Of a stretch of 64,000 bases of DNA, positions 47,859-57,660 are shown piece after piece (the first letter of the stretch is position 1; each line of letters begins with the position of its first letter). Source of the stretch: Trichocoleus sp. (GTDB lineage: Bacteria > Cyanobacteriota > Cyanobacteriia > Elainellales > Elainellaceae); contig DATNQD010000087.1 in NCBI GenBank assembly GCA_036702865.1, positions 124,001 through 188,000 of the forward strand. Direction: 5' to 3'. Position numbers and translations under genes: made by a program. Under the pieces are notes generated by a model. That model saw only the letters and a list, made by a program, of their open reading frames with translations, made no database searches and was not told the DNA's origin.

Positions 47859-50513
47859 CTAATCAACTCCTTCGTTCACTGGGAAGCGATCGATTAGCTG
47901 CACCGCGCGACGGGTATTTTGCTTTAGTTCATCCGTCAGGTAAGGAACATGGGGAATCTGAGAGAGGAAGTCTACGGTGCGGCGTAAGATCCGCACAACA
48001 TCACCCTCATCCAGACTGGTGTGATCGCAGAGTTCTGTCCATTCAATGCCAAGCGCCCATTGCTCGACTAAGCCAATCCAGTCTGCCTCTAGCCAGGCAG
48101 GAAAAGCAATTTGATAGCGGCGTTGTAGCTTGAGCAATTCTCGGCGCAGGCTCCACAGCGTCCCAAGTGCCTCACCAATTTCACCCGATGGCTCGTAGCG
48201 CGTCCAATTATCAGGACGAGAAACTTCTGTCACGAGTGCGGCACAAACGGCTGCCAGGTGATGAGGTTGCAGCGTATCCAGTTCGCCCGATGCCAAAGAC
48301 AGCCCTAACCAAAGCTCATTATCGCCTCGAATTGCTGCCGCAACCTGACCTAACGGCGTTGGCTTTGCTGCTTCAATACAGCCAAAATACTGCAAAACTT
48401 CCATTAAATTGAGAAATTCTTGCCAGTAGCGCTGAGAGTACTGAACATATTTATCCTGACGGCTAGATAGTTCTTCTTGAAGCCGCCAAAGTCGCTTTTG
48501 TCGTTTAATAAGCGTTCCCGGATCACCATATTGCCGGAGGGGGTGAGTTTTCAGCTGTGATTCCACTGCCTCAACTCGTGCCTGCTGTGCCTGCACTTCT
48601 GGAGCTGTTATTTCTTCTGCAGAAATGACTGGAAGTTGCCGAACGATCGCGGCTGAGGAGTCATCCCCTTTCCGCACGGAACCAGGCTTCGGAGATAGCT
48701 CCAATGGGGGCGCAAGATGATCGACCTGTGCCAGCCGAGGATATTCCGCATGAAGCCCAACAACATCAGCGACTGTCACCACATACCAGCGATTGTCCTG
48801 TGCCAAACAGACAAGATAGGGAAACTGACCCGAACCGGGGAATTTCATCACCAGCGCTGCCGTCAGTGGAACCGCAGTTGTAACATGCTTGCCCTTCAGC
48901 GTTAGAACAGTTCCTGTCACTGCGAAAGACACTGCCATTGCTACTTGGTCAGACTGCATCTCCATCGCCTGGTGCTGCAAAGTTTTGAGAAGACGACGTT
49001 CTTCTTTCAGGCGTTCATTCAGTTTTTCGTAGTTCGCAACTAGCTCAGGGTTAATATCTGCAACCTGCTCCTGCTGTCGCTCAACCTCGGTCGTTAAATC
49101 ATGAATTGCCTGCTGCTGCGGCTTCAGATACAAGGTAGACAGGTAGTGCCCAAAACTGCGCTCGATCAGATTTTGTGCTTCTTCGATCGAATGGGTTTGC
49201 AGCAGGTTCAGCACCATGCCATAGCTTGGGGAAAACTGGCTCACCAATGGATCAGCCTTAGAGGTTGCCAGATATGCTGCTTCGGTTGCTCCCTCATAGG
49301 GCGTCTGCACCGTTACCACATGCCCCAAAGTATCCATGCCTCGTCGTCCGGCACGTCCTGCCATTTGCAAAAACTCAGAGGCATTGAGCAGACGATGACC
49401 GCGATCGGTGCGCTTAGAAAGGCTAGAAATCACTGTCGTTCGGGCAGGCATATTGATTCCGGCTGCCAGCGTTTCCGTTGCAAAGACAACTTTAATCAGC
49501 CCTTGCTGAAATAGCTCTTCAATCAATCCTTTCCAGGCAGGCAACACCCCCGCATGGTGGGAAGCAATGCCACGATAGAGCGGTTCAATTTGTCCACTGC
49601 GTCCGGCTTCTGGGTTCCGAGCCAAGAACTCATCAATTTGTTCCCGCAGCATCATCGCTTCTCTCGCATTCACCAGAGACAAATGATTTAACTCAGTGAT
49701 TGCCCGATCGCACCCACGACGGCTAAAGATAAAGTAAATTGCTGGCAGCATCTCCCGCTGTTGCAGTTGGCTGACCATAAACCCTAAACTGGGAGCCTCT
49801 TGCCGTCCTCGCTGTTTGCCGCCTTTGGGCTTCAGACGCGGGTTAATTACCTTTTGCTTGTCGTTCAGCAGCGGAAACAGTCCTTTGGGGCTGCCGTAGT
49901 GAAACTCTAGCGGCACAGGACGAAAATCAGAGTAGATTAACTTAGTGGGTCCATGGACTCGATCGATCCAGTCAGTTAACTGATCACTATTGGCGATCGT
50001 GGCAGACAAAGCAACAAGCTGTACTGTGGGCGGCGCATAGATAATCGACTCTTCCCAGACCGTTCCTCGCTGGCGATCGTTCATGTAGTGGCACTCATCC
50101 AGCACAACGGCTTCCACGTTCGTTAAGGAAGTTCCAACCTGCCCAATCGGAGTGCCATAAAGCATGTTGCGGAAGATTTCAGTCGTCATCACCAGAATTG
50201 GCGCATCCCGGTTAACCGAGAGATCTCCGGTGAGTAAACCGACCTGGTCTGCTCCAAATTGCTCTCGAAAGTCACGCAGTTTTTGGTTAGAGAGCGCCTT
50301 TAAAGGTGTGGTGTAGAAAACTCGTTTCCCGCCCGCCAACGCCCGGTGAATGGCATATTCCCCAATCAAGGTTTTTCCGGAACCCGTTGGGGCGCAAACC
50401 ACCACCGACTGACCTGCGTTGAGTGCATCGATCGCCTCCTTCTGAAACTCGTCTAGCTCAAAAGGAAACAGGGTAGACAGGTCAGTGATTGTGGGCTGGG
50501 GAGAAGGTTTCAC
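47859..50513 (-). CDS. Ski2/Mtr4-like DEAD/DEAH-box RNA helicase
   Basis: The 884-residue helicase has the ATP-binding APTGSGKT at residues 41-48, the motif II variant DECH near 136, SATIAN (motif III), and the motif VI region MAGRAGRRGMDTLG. The C-terminal third is a DSHCT-like helical domain with a coiled-coil arm. It resembles cyanobacterial relatives of chloroplast ISE2, implicated in RNA processing and decay. It stands alone, transcribed toward the PBP gene. Confidence 0.92.
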   Translation of the reverse strand: MKPSPQPTITDLSTLFPFELDEFQKEAIDALNAGQSVVVCAPTGSGKTLIGEYAIHRALAGGKRVFYTTPLKALSNQKLRDFREQFGADQVGLLTGDLSVNRDAPILVMTTEIFRNMLYGTPIGQVGTSLTNVEAVVLDECHYMNDRQRGTVWEESIIYAPPTVQLVALSATIANSDQLTDWIDRVHGPTKLIYSDFRPVPLEFHYGSPKGLFPLLNDKQKVINPRLKPKGGKQRGRQEAPSLGFMVSQLQQREMLPAIYFIFSRRGCDRAITELNHLSLVNAREAMMLREQIDEFLARNPEAGRSGQIEPLYRGIASHHAGVLPAWKGLIEELFQQGLIKVVFATETLAAGINMPARTTVISSLSKRTDRGHRLLNASEFLQMAGRAGRRGMDTLGHVVTVQTPYEGATEAAYLATSKADPLVSQFSPSYGMVLNLLQTHSIEEAQNLIERSFGHYLSTLYLKPQQQAIHDLTTEVERQQEQVADINPELVANYEKLNERLKEERRLLKTLQHQAMEMQSDQVAMAVSFAVTGTVLTLKGKHVTTAVPLTAALVMKFPGSGQFPYLVCLAQDNRWYVVTVADVVGLHAEYPRLAQVDHLAPPLELSPKPGSVRKGDDSSAAIVRQLPVISAEEITAPEVQAQQARVEAVESQLKTHPLRQYGDPGTLIKRQKRLWRLQEELSSRQDKYVQYSQRYWQEFLNLMEVLQYFGCIEAAKPTPLGQVAAAIRGDNELWLGLSLASGELDTLQPHHLAAVCAALVTEVSRPDNWTRYEPSGEIGEALGTLWSLRRELLKLQRRYQIAFPAWLEADWIGLVEQWALGIEWTELCDHTSLDEGDVVRILRRTVDFLSQIPHVPYLTDELKQNTRRAVQLIDRFPVNEGVD

Positions 50514-50892
50514 AGAAGTTTAATCTAAATAGGTGATAAAAAAATGCAGAGTTGTCAAAAACCTGCCTTTACCTCCAATGATAAGTCGGATTGAGCAAGG
50601 GCATGAGCCTCCATCGTTGAGATGTTGAGATGAGGCGATCCAGATGCAAGTTCAGGAACGTTAATAAGGCAAATTTTGTAGCCGCAGCATTTGAACAATT
50701 CCAGTTCAGTCAAAGTTGAAAGACCTGAAGCTAAACCTCGGCTTATCCCCGATCGCTTCTCAAATTGGAAAAAATTGGGGAAGTTTAAGCGAATGGTTGC
50801 TTCAAAGGCTGCTTCAAAGTTAGCGAGAGGAAGCGTGAATTTAGCTTCTGGTAAATCCTGAATCTACGCAATTTGTAATCTAAGCAATTTGT
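50514..50892. other. Intergenic stretch upstream of the helicase
   Basis: About 380 bases with no gene. It contains the direct repeat GCTTCAAAG at 50799-50807 and 50811-50819 and an ATTGGGGAAGTTTAAG segment related to the dispersed palindromes. The helicase promoter should be here on the minus strand. Confidence 0.35.
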
Positions 50893-51486
50893 TTAACGTC
50901 GGCGCGACACTTTCGGTTCAGCTAACAGCTTCGCTGCCACAATGCCACCAATGAAACCAAACAAATGACCCTGCCAGGAGATGCCCGGCAACCCCGGCAG
51001 AATGCCCCAAACCAAGCCGCCGTACATCACGCCAACAATAATCGAGAACAGAATTGAGCCAAATCGTCGTTCAAAATAGCCGCGCGACAGCAAAAAGCCC
51101 AGATAGCCAAAAATAACGCCACTTGCGCCAATGTGAATCGTTCCAGAGGGAGCAATCAGCCAGGTTCCAAGCCCGCCAATCAACATCACGATCGCCGAAA
51201 CTTCCAAGAAATCGGCAGTTCGACGCAGCATTACCAGCCAGCCCAAAGCTGCGAAAGGTAGCGTGTTTGCGATTAAATGAGCAAAATTGCCGTGCAGGAA
51301 GGGGGCAAATAGGATGCCTCGGAGCCCAATTAGCGTATGGGGGATGATGCCAAAGCGATCGAGCCCTCCCCTAAACACAAAGACATCAACGATCTCGATA
51401 ATCCACATCAGCGCAATCAGTGAACCCAGGAGCATCACCTGAGTTTTGACTTCGCGTACCAGACCTCTCACCTCGCTGTTACTCAT
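50893..51486 (-). CDS. Rhomboid family intramembrane serine protease
   Basis: The 197-residue protein has six membrane helices. The catalytic pair is S122 (IGASGVIFGYLGF) and H174 (WQGHLFGFIGG). The oxyanion and structural residues H65, H70 and N74 (HGNFAHLIANTL) are present. It should cleave membrane-anchored proteins within or near the membrane. Substrates are unknown. Length is at the short end of the basic six-helix form. Confidence 0.94.
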   Translation of the reverse strand: MSNSEVRGLVREVKTQVMLLGSLIALMWIIEIVDVFVFRGGLDRFGIIPHTLIGLRGILFAPFLHGNFAHLIANTLPFAALGWLVMLRRTADFLEVSAIVMLIGGLGTWLIAPSGTIHIGASGVIFGYLGFLLSRGYFERRFGSILFSIIVGVMYGGLVWGILPGLPGISWQGHLFGFIGGIVAAKLLAEPKVSRRR

Positions 51487-51550
51487 GGCTTGTTTTAGCT
51501 CTACCTGTTCTAGCTCTACCTTTTGATAGACCTATTCTAGCCAGATGCCA

Positions 51551-54500
51551 TCAACCTGTATTCCGCATCCCCGCCGCGATGCCGTTGATAGTTAATAGCG
51601 CACCGCGTAGCAGTTCACCTCGACTGTAGCGAGAGCGCAGTACCCCCGCCGCAGAGCTTGCTTTATGCTGCCGGAGCCGCTTGAGCAGCGAGACTTGCAA
51701 GAAGCCCAGAGGCACGATCGTATTATTTCTTAGCTGTACCGATCGCTGTAAATCGAGATCGCCATCGAGCAACCGCTGATGTCCAGTGATTGTCAGCACC
51801 AGCTCTCGCGTCAGGTAATATTCATTGGCAATTTGCTCAAAGACTCGCTCAAACCGTTCTCGGTCTTCTTCCGAGCTGAGTTCCTGCACATACTGATGCC
51901 CGATCGTCAGATCCACCTTCGAGAGCGTCATCTCACATTTGGAAATCACCATCTTGAAGAAAGGCCACTTGTAGTAGAAGTAGCGCAGCAGCTTCATGTT
52001 TTCCTCAGGGGCTTCTTCAAGGAAGCTTTGAATGGCTGTGCCTACGCCATACCAGGAAGGCAGCAAAAAGCGCGTTTGCGTCCAACTGAACACCCAGGGG
52101 ATGGCTCTGAGGCTAGTCAGATCTTTTTTGCCGCCGCTGCGTCGAGCCGGACGAGAGCTAATTTGCAGCTGGCTGATTTCTTCGATCGGGGTCACAGTCA
52201 AGAAAAAGTCTAGAAAATCTGGCTGTTCGTAGATCAGGGTGCGGTAGTGCTGGCGCGATCGATCTGCCAATTCTTCCATGATGTCGCGCCAAGGTTCAAT
52301 GTCATCAAAGCCGCTTCGCAGGAGGCTGGCTTGCAGCACCGCCGTTGTCACCGTCTCCAAGTTATAGAGCGCCAGTTCGGGCAGGTTGTACTTTGATGCA
52401 AGCACCTCACCCTGTTCGGTAATCTTGATGCGTCCATCAATACTGCGTCCCGGTTGCGCCAGGATTGCGTCATAGGCAGGACCACCGCCCCGACCCACCG
52501 AACCACCCCGACCATGAAAGATTCGCAGCGCCACACCATTCTTATCTGCAATGGTTTGAAGGGCTTGCTGTGCCTTATGAATTTCCCAGTTACTGCTCAA
52601 GAAACCTGAATCTTTGTTGCTGTCAGAGTAGCCCAGCATGACCTCCTGAAGCAGCGTGACAGGTTTTCCATCAGATTGGGCTGCATAGCCACTCGCCATC
52701 AGCGCTTGGTAGAACGGCAACTCAAACAGGTTTTGCATCACTCCTGGTGCACGTTGCAGGTCTTCCACCGTCTCAAATAGTGGCACAACATGCAGCGTTC
52801 CGGTTCCGGTTGCCGGGTCATATAGTCCTGCTTCCTTTGCCAGCAGCAATACTTCCAGCATGTCGCTGACATTGTGGCTCATGCTGATAATGTAGGTCTG
52901 ACAAATCCCAACCCCAAACTCTTGTTGAAGTTTCCGCACCATGCGGAAGGTTTCGATCGTCTCATTCGTCTTTTCCGAGAAGGGTAGCTCAGATGGAATC
53001 AGCGGACGACGAGTTTGTAGCTCAGTGCACAGGAAGAGCGATCGTTGTTCTTCCGTCAGGTCATTGTAGGCAGCAGGCAGAATTTGGAGATACTCAACAA
53101 TTTCGTTAATCGTGTCAGAGTGACGGCTGCTCTCTTGCCGAATATCAAGATGTGCCAGGATAAAGCCATAGATTTCCACCTGGCAGATCAGGTTATCCAG
53201 ATCACGGCAGTCCAGTCCAGTTTCTTGCAGGTTGCGCTGAATCAACTGCAATTCTGCCAGAAAGTCTCCCCCAGAGCGGTAGAAGCTAGTTGGCACCCCT
53301 TCAATCAAATCCGCCTGAACATAATCACTGTTATAGAGAAGCTGACTGCGTTCCAAAGTATTTTCCAGCCGCTTCTGAATATATGCCATCTTCAGACGAT
53401 AAGGTTCCTGACGATAGCGAATTGCCAGCTGTTCATAAACTTCGGGTAGCTGCACCTGATCTTGCTCTAGTGATTCCAGCAGTTCAGGCATGACATCGCT
53501 CCAGTGCAGCGACAGGCTCAGCAGATTCGTCAGATGCTTGACTGAGTGAATATATTTACCAATCACGAGATTGCGCTGATAGCAAGCCGTCTTCCAAGTG
53601 ATGTCAGGTGTGACGGAAGGATTGCCATCTCGATCAGAGCCCACCCAAGAACCAAACTGGCAGAAGTGATGGCTAGGCGGACGCAGTTCTGGAAAAGTGG
53701 ATTGTAGGGCTCGACAGAAGCGGTTATACAGCTGTGGGATGGCATCAAACAAAACCTCCTGGAAGTAGTGCAGCGCATAGTCTACTTCATCAAGAACTGT
53801 GGGCTTGAACTGGTGCAGTTCATCCGTGCGCCACCAAAGCCGAATCTCTGCCGTTAGCTGTTCGCGGAGATCCTCCGTTTCCCAGGAAGAAGCAATCCCC
53901 ATTGCTTGAAGCCCTTCTTCGGCACGATCGAGTTCGCGCAAAATTTTAGCAATCCGTCGCTGCTTGTCTCGAATCGTATGGCGGACAATCTCGGTTGGGT
54001 GAGCCGTGAACACCAGTCGCACGTCCAGATTATCGATAATCTGCTGAATCTGCCGGGGTGGGACATTGAGGTGGCGTAGACGGGGGAAAAGCACCTGAAG
54101 CGTGGCGGCTTCGCGGTAACCATGAGAGCTGTGCATTGTCTTCTCTAGCAAGTCAGCATGGAGATTGCTTTCCTGAGCTTCGGCATCCAGAGCGATCGTT
54201 GCTGGAGTGGTGCTGAAGAAGGAAGTTTTGACCGATGCTTGCTCGTAAGCGGCTCGATATTGCTGCTGCTGTCCTCGCTGTTCGTAGTGCTGCTCCACAA
54301 TATTGATCAGCTGAAAATAAAGAGCAAAGGCACGAGCAGCCCGAATCGCCTCATTCAAGTCCAGGTTTTCGATCACCTGTAATGCTTCAGATTCGATCGC
54401 CTCTAGCGCTTCTCGATCGTTGCCATAGGTCGATCGCAGTTGATGCAGCAAATCTACAAGCTGCTGACCGCATTCCTGGCGCAGCACTGATTCCCACAAA

Positions 54501-54631
54501 TCCTCAACAACCTTCAGGCGATGGCGCAAAAACAGATCTGAGGCAGAATCGAACTTTAAATCAGCCGTCTTTTCCTCAGTAGCTGTGCTAGAAAGAAAAG
54601 CATCATCAGAGGAGTGGAGGGTAGAACTCAT
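51551..54631 (-). CDS. ppc: Phosphoenolpyruvate carboxylase
   Basis: PEPC adds bicarbonate to PEP to give oxaloacetate, feeding the TCA cycle and aspartate synthesis. The 1,026-residue length fits the cyanobacterial form. Visible catalytic parts are AHPTEIVRH near residue 207, [23 protein letters not shown] near 664, the [14 protein letters not shown] loop near 703, and the C-terminal MRNTG. An N-terminal extension lacks the phosphorylatable serine motif of plant enzymes. The ATG at 54631 is chosen over 54646. Confidence 0.97.
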   Translation of the reverse strand: MSSTLHSSDDAFLSSTATEEKTADLKFDSASDLFLRHRLKVVEDLWESVLRQECGQQLVDLLHQLRSTYGNDREALEAIESEALQVIENLDLNEAIRAARAFALYFQLINIVEQHYEQRGQQQQYRAAYEQASVKTSFFSTTPATIALDAEAQESNLHADLLEKTMHSSHGYREAATLQVLFPRLRHLNVPPRQIQQIIDNLDVRLVFTAHPTEIVRHTIRDKQRRIAKILRELDRAEEGLQAMGIASSWETEDLREQLTAEIRLWWRTDELHQFKPTVLDEVDYALHYFQEVLFDAIPQLYNRFCRALQSTFPELRPPSHHFCQFGSWVGSDRDGNPSVTPDITWKTACYQRNLVIGKYIHSVKHLTNLLSLSLHWSDVMPELLESLEQDQVQLPEVYEQLAIRYRQEPYRLKMAYIQKRLENTLERSQLLYNSDYVQADLIEGVPTSFYRSGGDFLAELQLIQRNLQETGLDCRDLDNLICQVEIYGFILAHLDIRQESSRHSDTINEIVEYLQILPAAYNDLTEEQRSLFLCTELQTRRPLIPSELPFSEKTNETIETFRMVRKLQQEFGVGICQTYIISMSHNVSDMLEVLLLAKEAGLYDPATGTGTLHVVPLFETVEDLQRAPGVMQNLFELPFYQALMASGYAAQSDGKPVTLLQEVMLGYSDSNKDSGFLSSNWEIHKAQQALQTIADKNGVALRIFHGRGGSVGRGGGPAYDAILAQPGRSIDGRIKITEQGEVLASKYNLPELALYNLETVTTAVLQASLLRSGFDDIEPWRDIMEELADRSRQHYRTLIYEQPDFLDFFLTVTPIEEISQLQISSRPARRSGGKKDLTSLRAIPWVFSWTQTRFLLPSWYGVGTAIQSFLEEAPEENMKLLRYFYYKWPFFKMVISKCEMTLSKVDLTIGHQYVQELSSEEDRERFERVFEQIANEYYLTRELVLTITGHQRLLDGDLDLQRSVQLRNNTIVPLGFLQVSLLKRLRQHKASSAAGVLRSRYSRGELLRGALLTINGIAAGMRNTG

Positions 54632-54848
54632 AGTCTGTGCTGGCAAGATTATTCGATAATTCTAGGGGTTTTACTATCCTAGATCTAGGCTTTTCGTGGC
54701 TGATCACAGCGTTCAGAATCAGCAGTGCAGCGGCGCTAGATTTTGCATTCCTTGTTTTGGAACGAGTCAAACCAGAATGACCCCTTCCAAACGAATCGAT
54801 CGGCTGAAGGTTTTCCTCACCCGTTGCCCTGCCCTCTTGCTGAATCTT

Positions 54849-56195
54849 ATGGACTTTGACTCAGTAATCACGAACCAAGGCAAGATCTTAGCTTATTCTT
54901 ACAGCGACCTTCTATTTGAGTCTGTGCCCGACGCATCAGTTTGGGGTCGGGAGGTGGATCATTTGTATCAGGATCTAGGGGATTCGAGTCAAAGCCCCAG
55001 TCAGCGACAGCAATTGCAGCAGTTGATTCGCGCTTGTCAAACCGGAGTAGTGTCCTACGTGCTGGTCAGGCGGCTTGAGGAGCTGGGTGACACGATGCAA
55101 GATGTCAGCGATCGACTCTCACAGCTAGAACAGCTTGGCGTTCAGCTTATTGCCACCGAAGAATCAGTCGGATCAGAGGGTCAACCCCTCAAGCGATCGG
55201 ACTTATTCCGGTTACTGCAAACCATCCAAAAAGCTCAGCAGAGCCGGAAGATGAAGCGAGGTCATGCCCGCAATCGGGTCAAGGTCTTGCCACCACCCGG
55301 AAAAGCGCCCTACGGCTATCGACGCGGCAAAGAGCGCTATACGGTCGATCGCACCACAGCACCGATTGTGAAAGAATTTTTCGACCACTTCATCCTGTAT
55401 GGTTCATTACGGGGCAGCGTTCGCCATATTCAAAAGAAATACAGCAAGAAAATCTCAGTTTCTACAGGCAGACGATGGCTAACTAGTCCCGTGTATCGGG
55501 GTGATCTGCTCTACCAAAACGGTGAAGTGATCCGGGATACCCATACCCCTATCTTGCCGAGAGAAGAAGCTGCCCAAGTCGATCGCCTTTTGCGCCGAAA
55601 CCGCCGGATGCCCCCCCGCACTGCCAGTGCCCCTCGATCGCTTTCTGGGTTAGCCGTTTGTGCGAATTGTGAATCGCCATTAAGGATCAGCCGCGTCACG
55701 ACTCCGCGCAGTAAGCAGGAATATCTTTATCTCCGTCCGACTGCCTGTCCCCAACAGCCAAAATGCCGAGCGATTTCCTACGAACAGGTGCTGGAACAAA
55801 CAATTGCCCATGTCTGCCAGAACTTGCCTCAAACGGTCGATCGGGCTGCACTGCCTGATATCGATGCCATTCAACAAGGGATTTCCGCTCAAGTTGCTGC
55901 TAAACAAGCGGTTCTAGAACAGTTACCTGACTTAGTGAGCCAGGGCGTCTTAGATACAGAAACGGCTGAACTGCGAGCTTACAAACTGCGGACAGAAATG
56001 GCATCCTTGCAGGCAAATCTGGCTCAACTCCCTCCTGTGAACCTCAAGACGATCGCTCAGGTTGTCTCCATTCCGCAATTCTGGCTAGATTTATCAGAAG
56101 CCGAACGCCGTTTCTATTTTCGAGAATTTATTCGCCAAATTCGGATTGTCCGAGGTGAGCAAGCATGGCACATTGAACTAATTTTTATCTTCTAG
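54849..56195 (+). CDS. XisF-like large serine recombinase family protein, probably non-catalytic
   Basis: The 448-residue protein has the three-part layout of large serine recombinases: resolvase-like domain (about 12-140), recombinase domain ([13 protein letters not shown] to about 270), and zinc ribbon (CANCESPL ... CPQQPKC). But alignment by eye to gamma-delta resolvase puts Y18 at Arg8, D20 at the nucleophile Ser10, E78 at Arg68 and D81 at Arg71; only the Arg45 equivalent (R53) remains. It is therefore likely a DNA-binding protein rather than an enzyme. The ATG at 54849 fits the family start; GTG at 54696 would extend it. Its end overlaps the convergent methyltransferase by 18 bases. Confidence 0.85.
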   Translation: MDFDSVITNQGKILAYSYSDLLFESVPDASVWGREVDHLYQDLGDSSQSPSQRQQLQQLIRACQTGVVSYVLVRRLEELGDTMQDVSDRLSQLEQLGVQLIATEESVGSEGQPLKRSDLFRLLQTIQKAQQSRKMKRGHARNRVKVLPPPGKAPYGYRRGKERYTVDRTTAPIVKEFFDHFILYGSLRGSVRHIQKKYSKKISVSTGRRWLTSPVYRGDLLYQNGEVIRDTHTPILPREEAAQVDRLLRRNRRMPPRTASAPRSLSGLAVCANCESPLRISRVTTPRSKQEYLYLRPTACPQQPKCRAISYEQVLEQTIAHVCQNLPQTVDRAALPDIDAIQQGISAQVAAKQAVLEQLPDLVSQGVLDTETAELRAYKLRTEMASLQANLAQLPPVNLKTIAQVVSIPQFWLDLSEAERRFYFREFIRQIRIVRGEQAWHIELIFIF

Positions 56196-57098
56196 GCTCT
56201 GAGTAAAAATCCGTTTCATAGCAATCTCACAATAGTCTCGATTAATGTCAATGCCAATAAAGCGACGCTGCTGCCGCAGTGCTACCAGTCCTACGGTTCC
56301 AGACCCCAGAAAAGGATCAAGAATCACGGTATTTTCTGGAGCACCAGCCAGGATGCAGGGTTCAATTAGCTGTTCTGGAAAAACTGCGAAATGGGCATCT
56401 CTAAACTTCGATAAAGGGACTTCCCATACGGTTCTTTTATTACGACCTTTTGGATGAAATGCCTGATCCCAGCGACCCCGATGCAGGTTTGAATTCCCCG
56501 AATTTTTGCCCTGTTCTGGCGTTCCTCCTTTCTTGCCCAGGTGATTGCGACCGCCGCGCATCCGACTTTGCTCAGAGAACGTAATATGCGGCTCCCGAAT
56601 TGCGTCTAAGTTGTAGTAGTACCTGGGACATTTTGCCAACAGAAAGAGATATTCGTGATCCGTTGTTGGGCGATTTTGCACCGCAGATGGCATTGCATTT
56701 GGCTTATGCCAAATAATGTCCGATCGCAGAATCCAACCCTGTTCCTTCAGCGCAAGTGCCAGTCGCCAGGGCAGCCCTGCTAGATTTCCGTTGATATATT
56801 TGTCGCCCAGGTTGAGCCAAATTGTCCCATCCTCTCTCAAAACCCGCTTGACTTCAGCAAAGATTTTGACCAGGCGATCAAGGTAGGCTTCTGGCGTTGC
56901 TTCTGTGCCCAGTTGATCAACTGCACCATAATTGCGATGACCATAGTACGGAGGGCTAGTCACTACAGTTTGCACCAAGCCATCCGGCAACTGCCTGAGT
57001 GACTCAAGAGCTTCCCCACAAACAATAAAGTTTGCTTGCTCAATCTCAACGCACCTTAAATTTTGAGCATCAACTATCAAGTGGCATCTACAAATCAA
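56178..57098 (-). CDS. Orphan DNA methyltransferase, beta class (N4-cytosine/N6-adenine type)
   Basis: The 306-residue protein transfers methyl groups to DNA amino groups. The catalytic TSPPY is at residues 47-51 and the AdoMet motif [10 protein letters not shown] near 270, the order of beta-class enzymes; TSPPY favours N4-cytosine. The target recognition region lies between (about 165-225, basic and Gly-rich). No restriction gene is adjacent, so it is an orphan. The start is TTG with no clear ribosome binding site; the true start may be a few residues later. A terminator hairpin lies about 23 bases upstream of that start. Confidence 0.88.
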   Translation of the reverse strand: MICRCHLIVDAQNLRCVEIEQANFIVCGEALESLRQLPDGLVQTVVTSPPYYGHRNYGAVDQLGTEATPEAYLDRLVKIFAEVKRVLREDGTIWLNLGDKYINGNLAGLPWRLALALKEQGWILRSDIIWHKPNAMPSAVQNRPTTDHEYLFLLAKCPRYYYNLDAIREPHITFSEQSRMRGGRNHLGKKGGTPEQGKNSGNSNLHRGRWDQAFHPKGRNKRTVWEVPLSKFRDAHFAVFPEQLIEPCILAGAPENTVILDPFLGSGTVGLVALRQQRRFIGIDINRDYCEIAMKRIFTQSLEDKN

Positions 57099-57120
57099 AT
57101 TGTGTAGAAATTTTACTAAA

Positions 57121-57153
57121 TAAAAAACCGACAGTCCTAAAAGAATCTGTCGG
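57121..57153 (-). terminator. Rho-independent terminator upstream of the methyltransferase gene
   Basis: On the minus strand a perfect seven-pair stem CCGACAG/CTGTCGG with a 12-base loop is followed by six T and an A/T-rich tail. It points toward the methyltransferase gene and ends 22 bases before its start. It either ends a small upstream RNA or works as an attenuator. Confidence 0.7.
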
Positions 57154-57236
57154 CAAGTCGTGTGTTCCCTGTTGATGACTCGGCTAGAGTTGAGTCTCCT
57201 TTAGTATGCGTTCGTGGAGGTGGAAGGATGGCGATC
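57121..57236 (-). ncRNA. Candidate small RNA or attenuated leader
   Basis: The stretch between a CATAAT box (57243-57248, minus strand) and the terminator would make an RNA of about 115 bases; a second box, CATACT (57203-57208), would make one of about 79. It contains a GACTC/GAGTC hairpin (57177-57196), an unpaired CAGGGAACACACGA stretch and the terminator stem. There is no coding frame. -35 elements are weak, and it does not match Yfr1 motifs I remember. Confidence 0.3.
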
Positions 57237-57251
57237 AGGATCATTATGCGT

Positions 57252-57267
57252 TGTGATCTTAATCACA
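57252..57267. promoter_or_regulatory. Perfect CRP-type palindrome (candidate SyCRP1 site)
   Basis: TGTGATCTTAATCACA is an exact TGTGA-N6-TCACA palindrome, the consensus bound by cAMP receptor protein and its cyanobacterial relative SyCRP1. It lies between the methyltransferase gene and the divergent 38-residue gene. It overlaps the -35 position of the candidate small-RNA promoter and is about 120 bases before the microprotein start. Confidence 0.65.
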
Positions 57268-57331
57268 GCAGAAAAGCTTGAAATCAAGAGTCAAGATTTT
57301 TTACAAAGTTAGCAGGCATTATTTCGTTTTT

Positions 57332-57360
57332 TTGATTTTTGCAAAGGTGTCAAAATAAAA
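57332..57360 (+). promoter_or_regulatory. Candidate promoter of the 38-residue gene
   Basis: TTGATT (57332-57337) and ATAAAA (57355-57360) are separated by 17 bases, giving a predicted start near 57367 and a leader of about 20 bases. Confidence 0.4.
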
Positions 57361-57387
57361 CGAGACCACTAAGCAAAAGAGAACCTT

Positions 57388-57504
57388 ATGAAAGACATGA
57401 AAGACAAAAATTACTCCTGGAAAGGTAGCCCTAACGCCGGAGTGGTTCTGACTGTTTTAGCAGTGATTGCAGCAGCAGCCTTAGTTTTGGCAGGTTTTAG
57501 CTAA
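57388..57504 (+). CDS. 38-residue single-span membrane microprotein
   Basis: The frame encodes a charged N terminus (MKDMKDKNYSWKGSPNAG) followed by one clean membrane helix rich in Val, Ala and Leu (about residues 18-36), ending GFS. An AAGAGAA stretch nine bases upstream can serve as ribosome binding site. The size and shape match cyanobacterial one-helix proteins of photosynthetic or stress complexes, but there is no chlorophyll-binding motif and I cannot name it. A promoter and a CRP-type palindrome lie upstream. Confidence 0.65.
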   Translation: MKDMKDKNYSWKGSPNAGVVLTVLAVIAAAALVLAGFS

Positions 57505-57660
57505 GCAATCTGGCAAGAGAGGAGATAGGTTTTGATTGAAGGGGTACAGCATTGCCATACCCACAATCATTAGCCTGAGCAAGCGAGCTGATGCTCAATT
57601 GTTATTGAGTCCCAATCAAAGTACTCGATCAATCGTCCTTATTTTGGGTTATTGCTTGCA

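Noticed and set aside
54696-54848. N-terminal extension of the recombinase-like gene from GTG
   Set aside because: The extra 51 residues show no family similarity and would fill the ppc promoter region.
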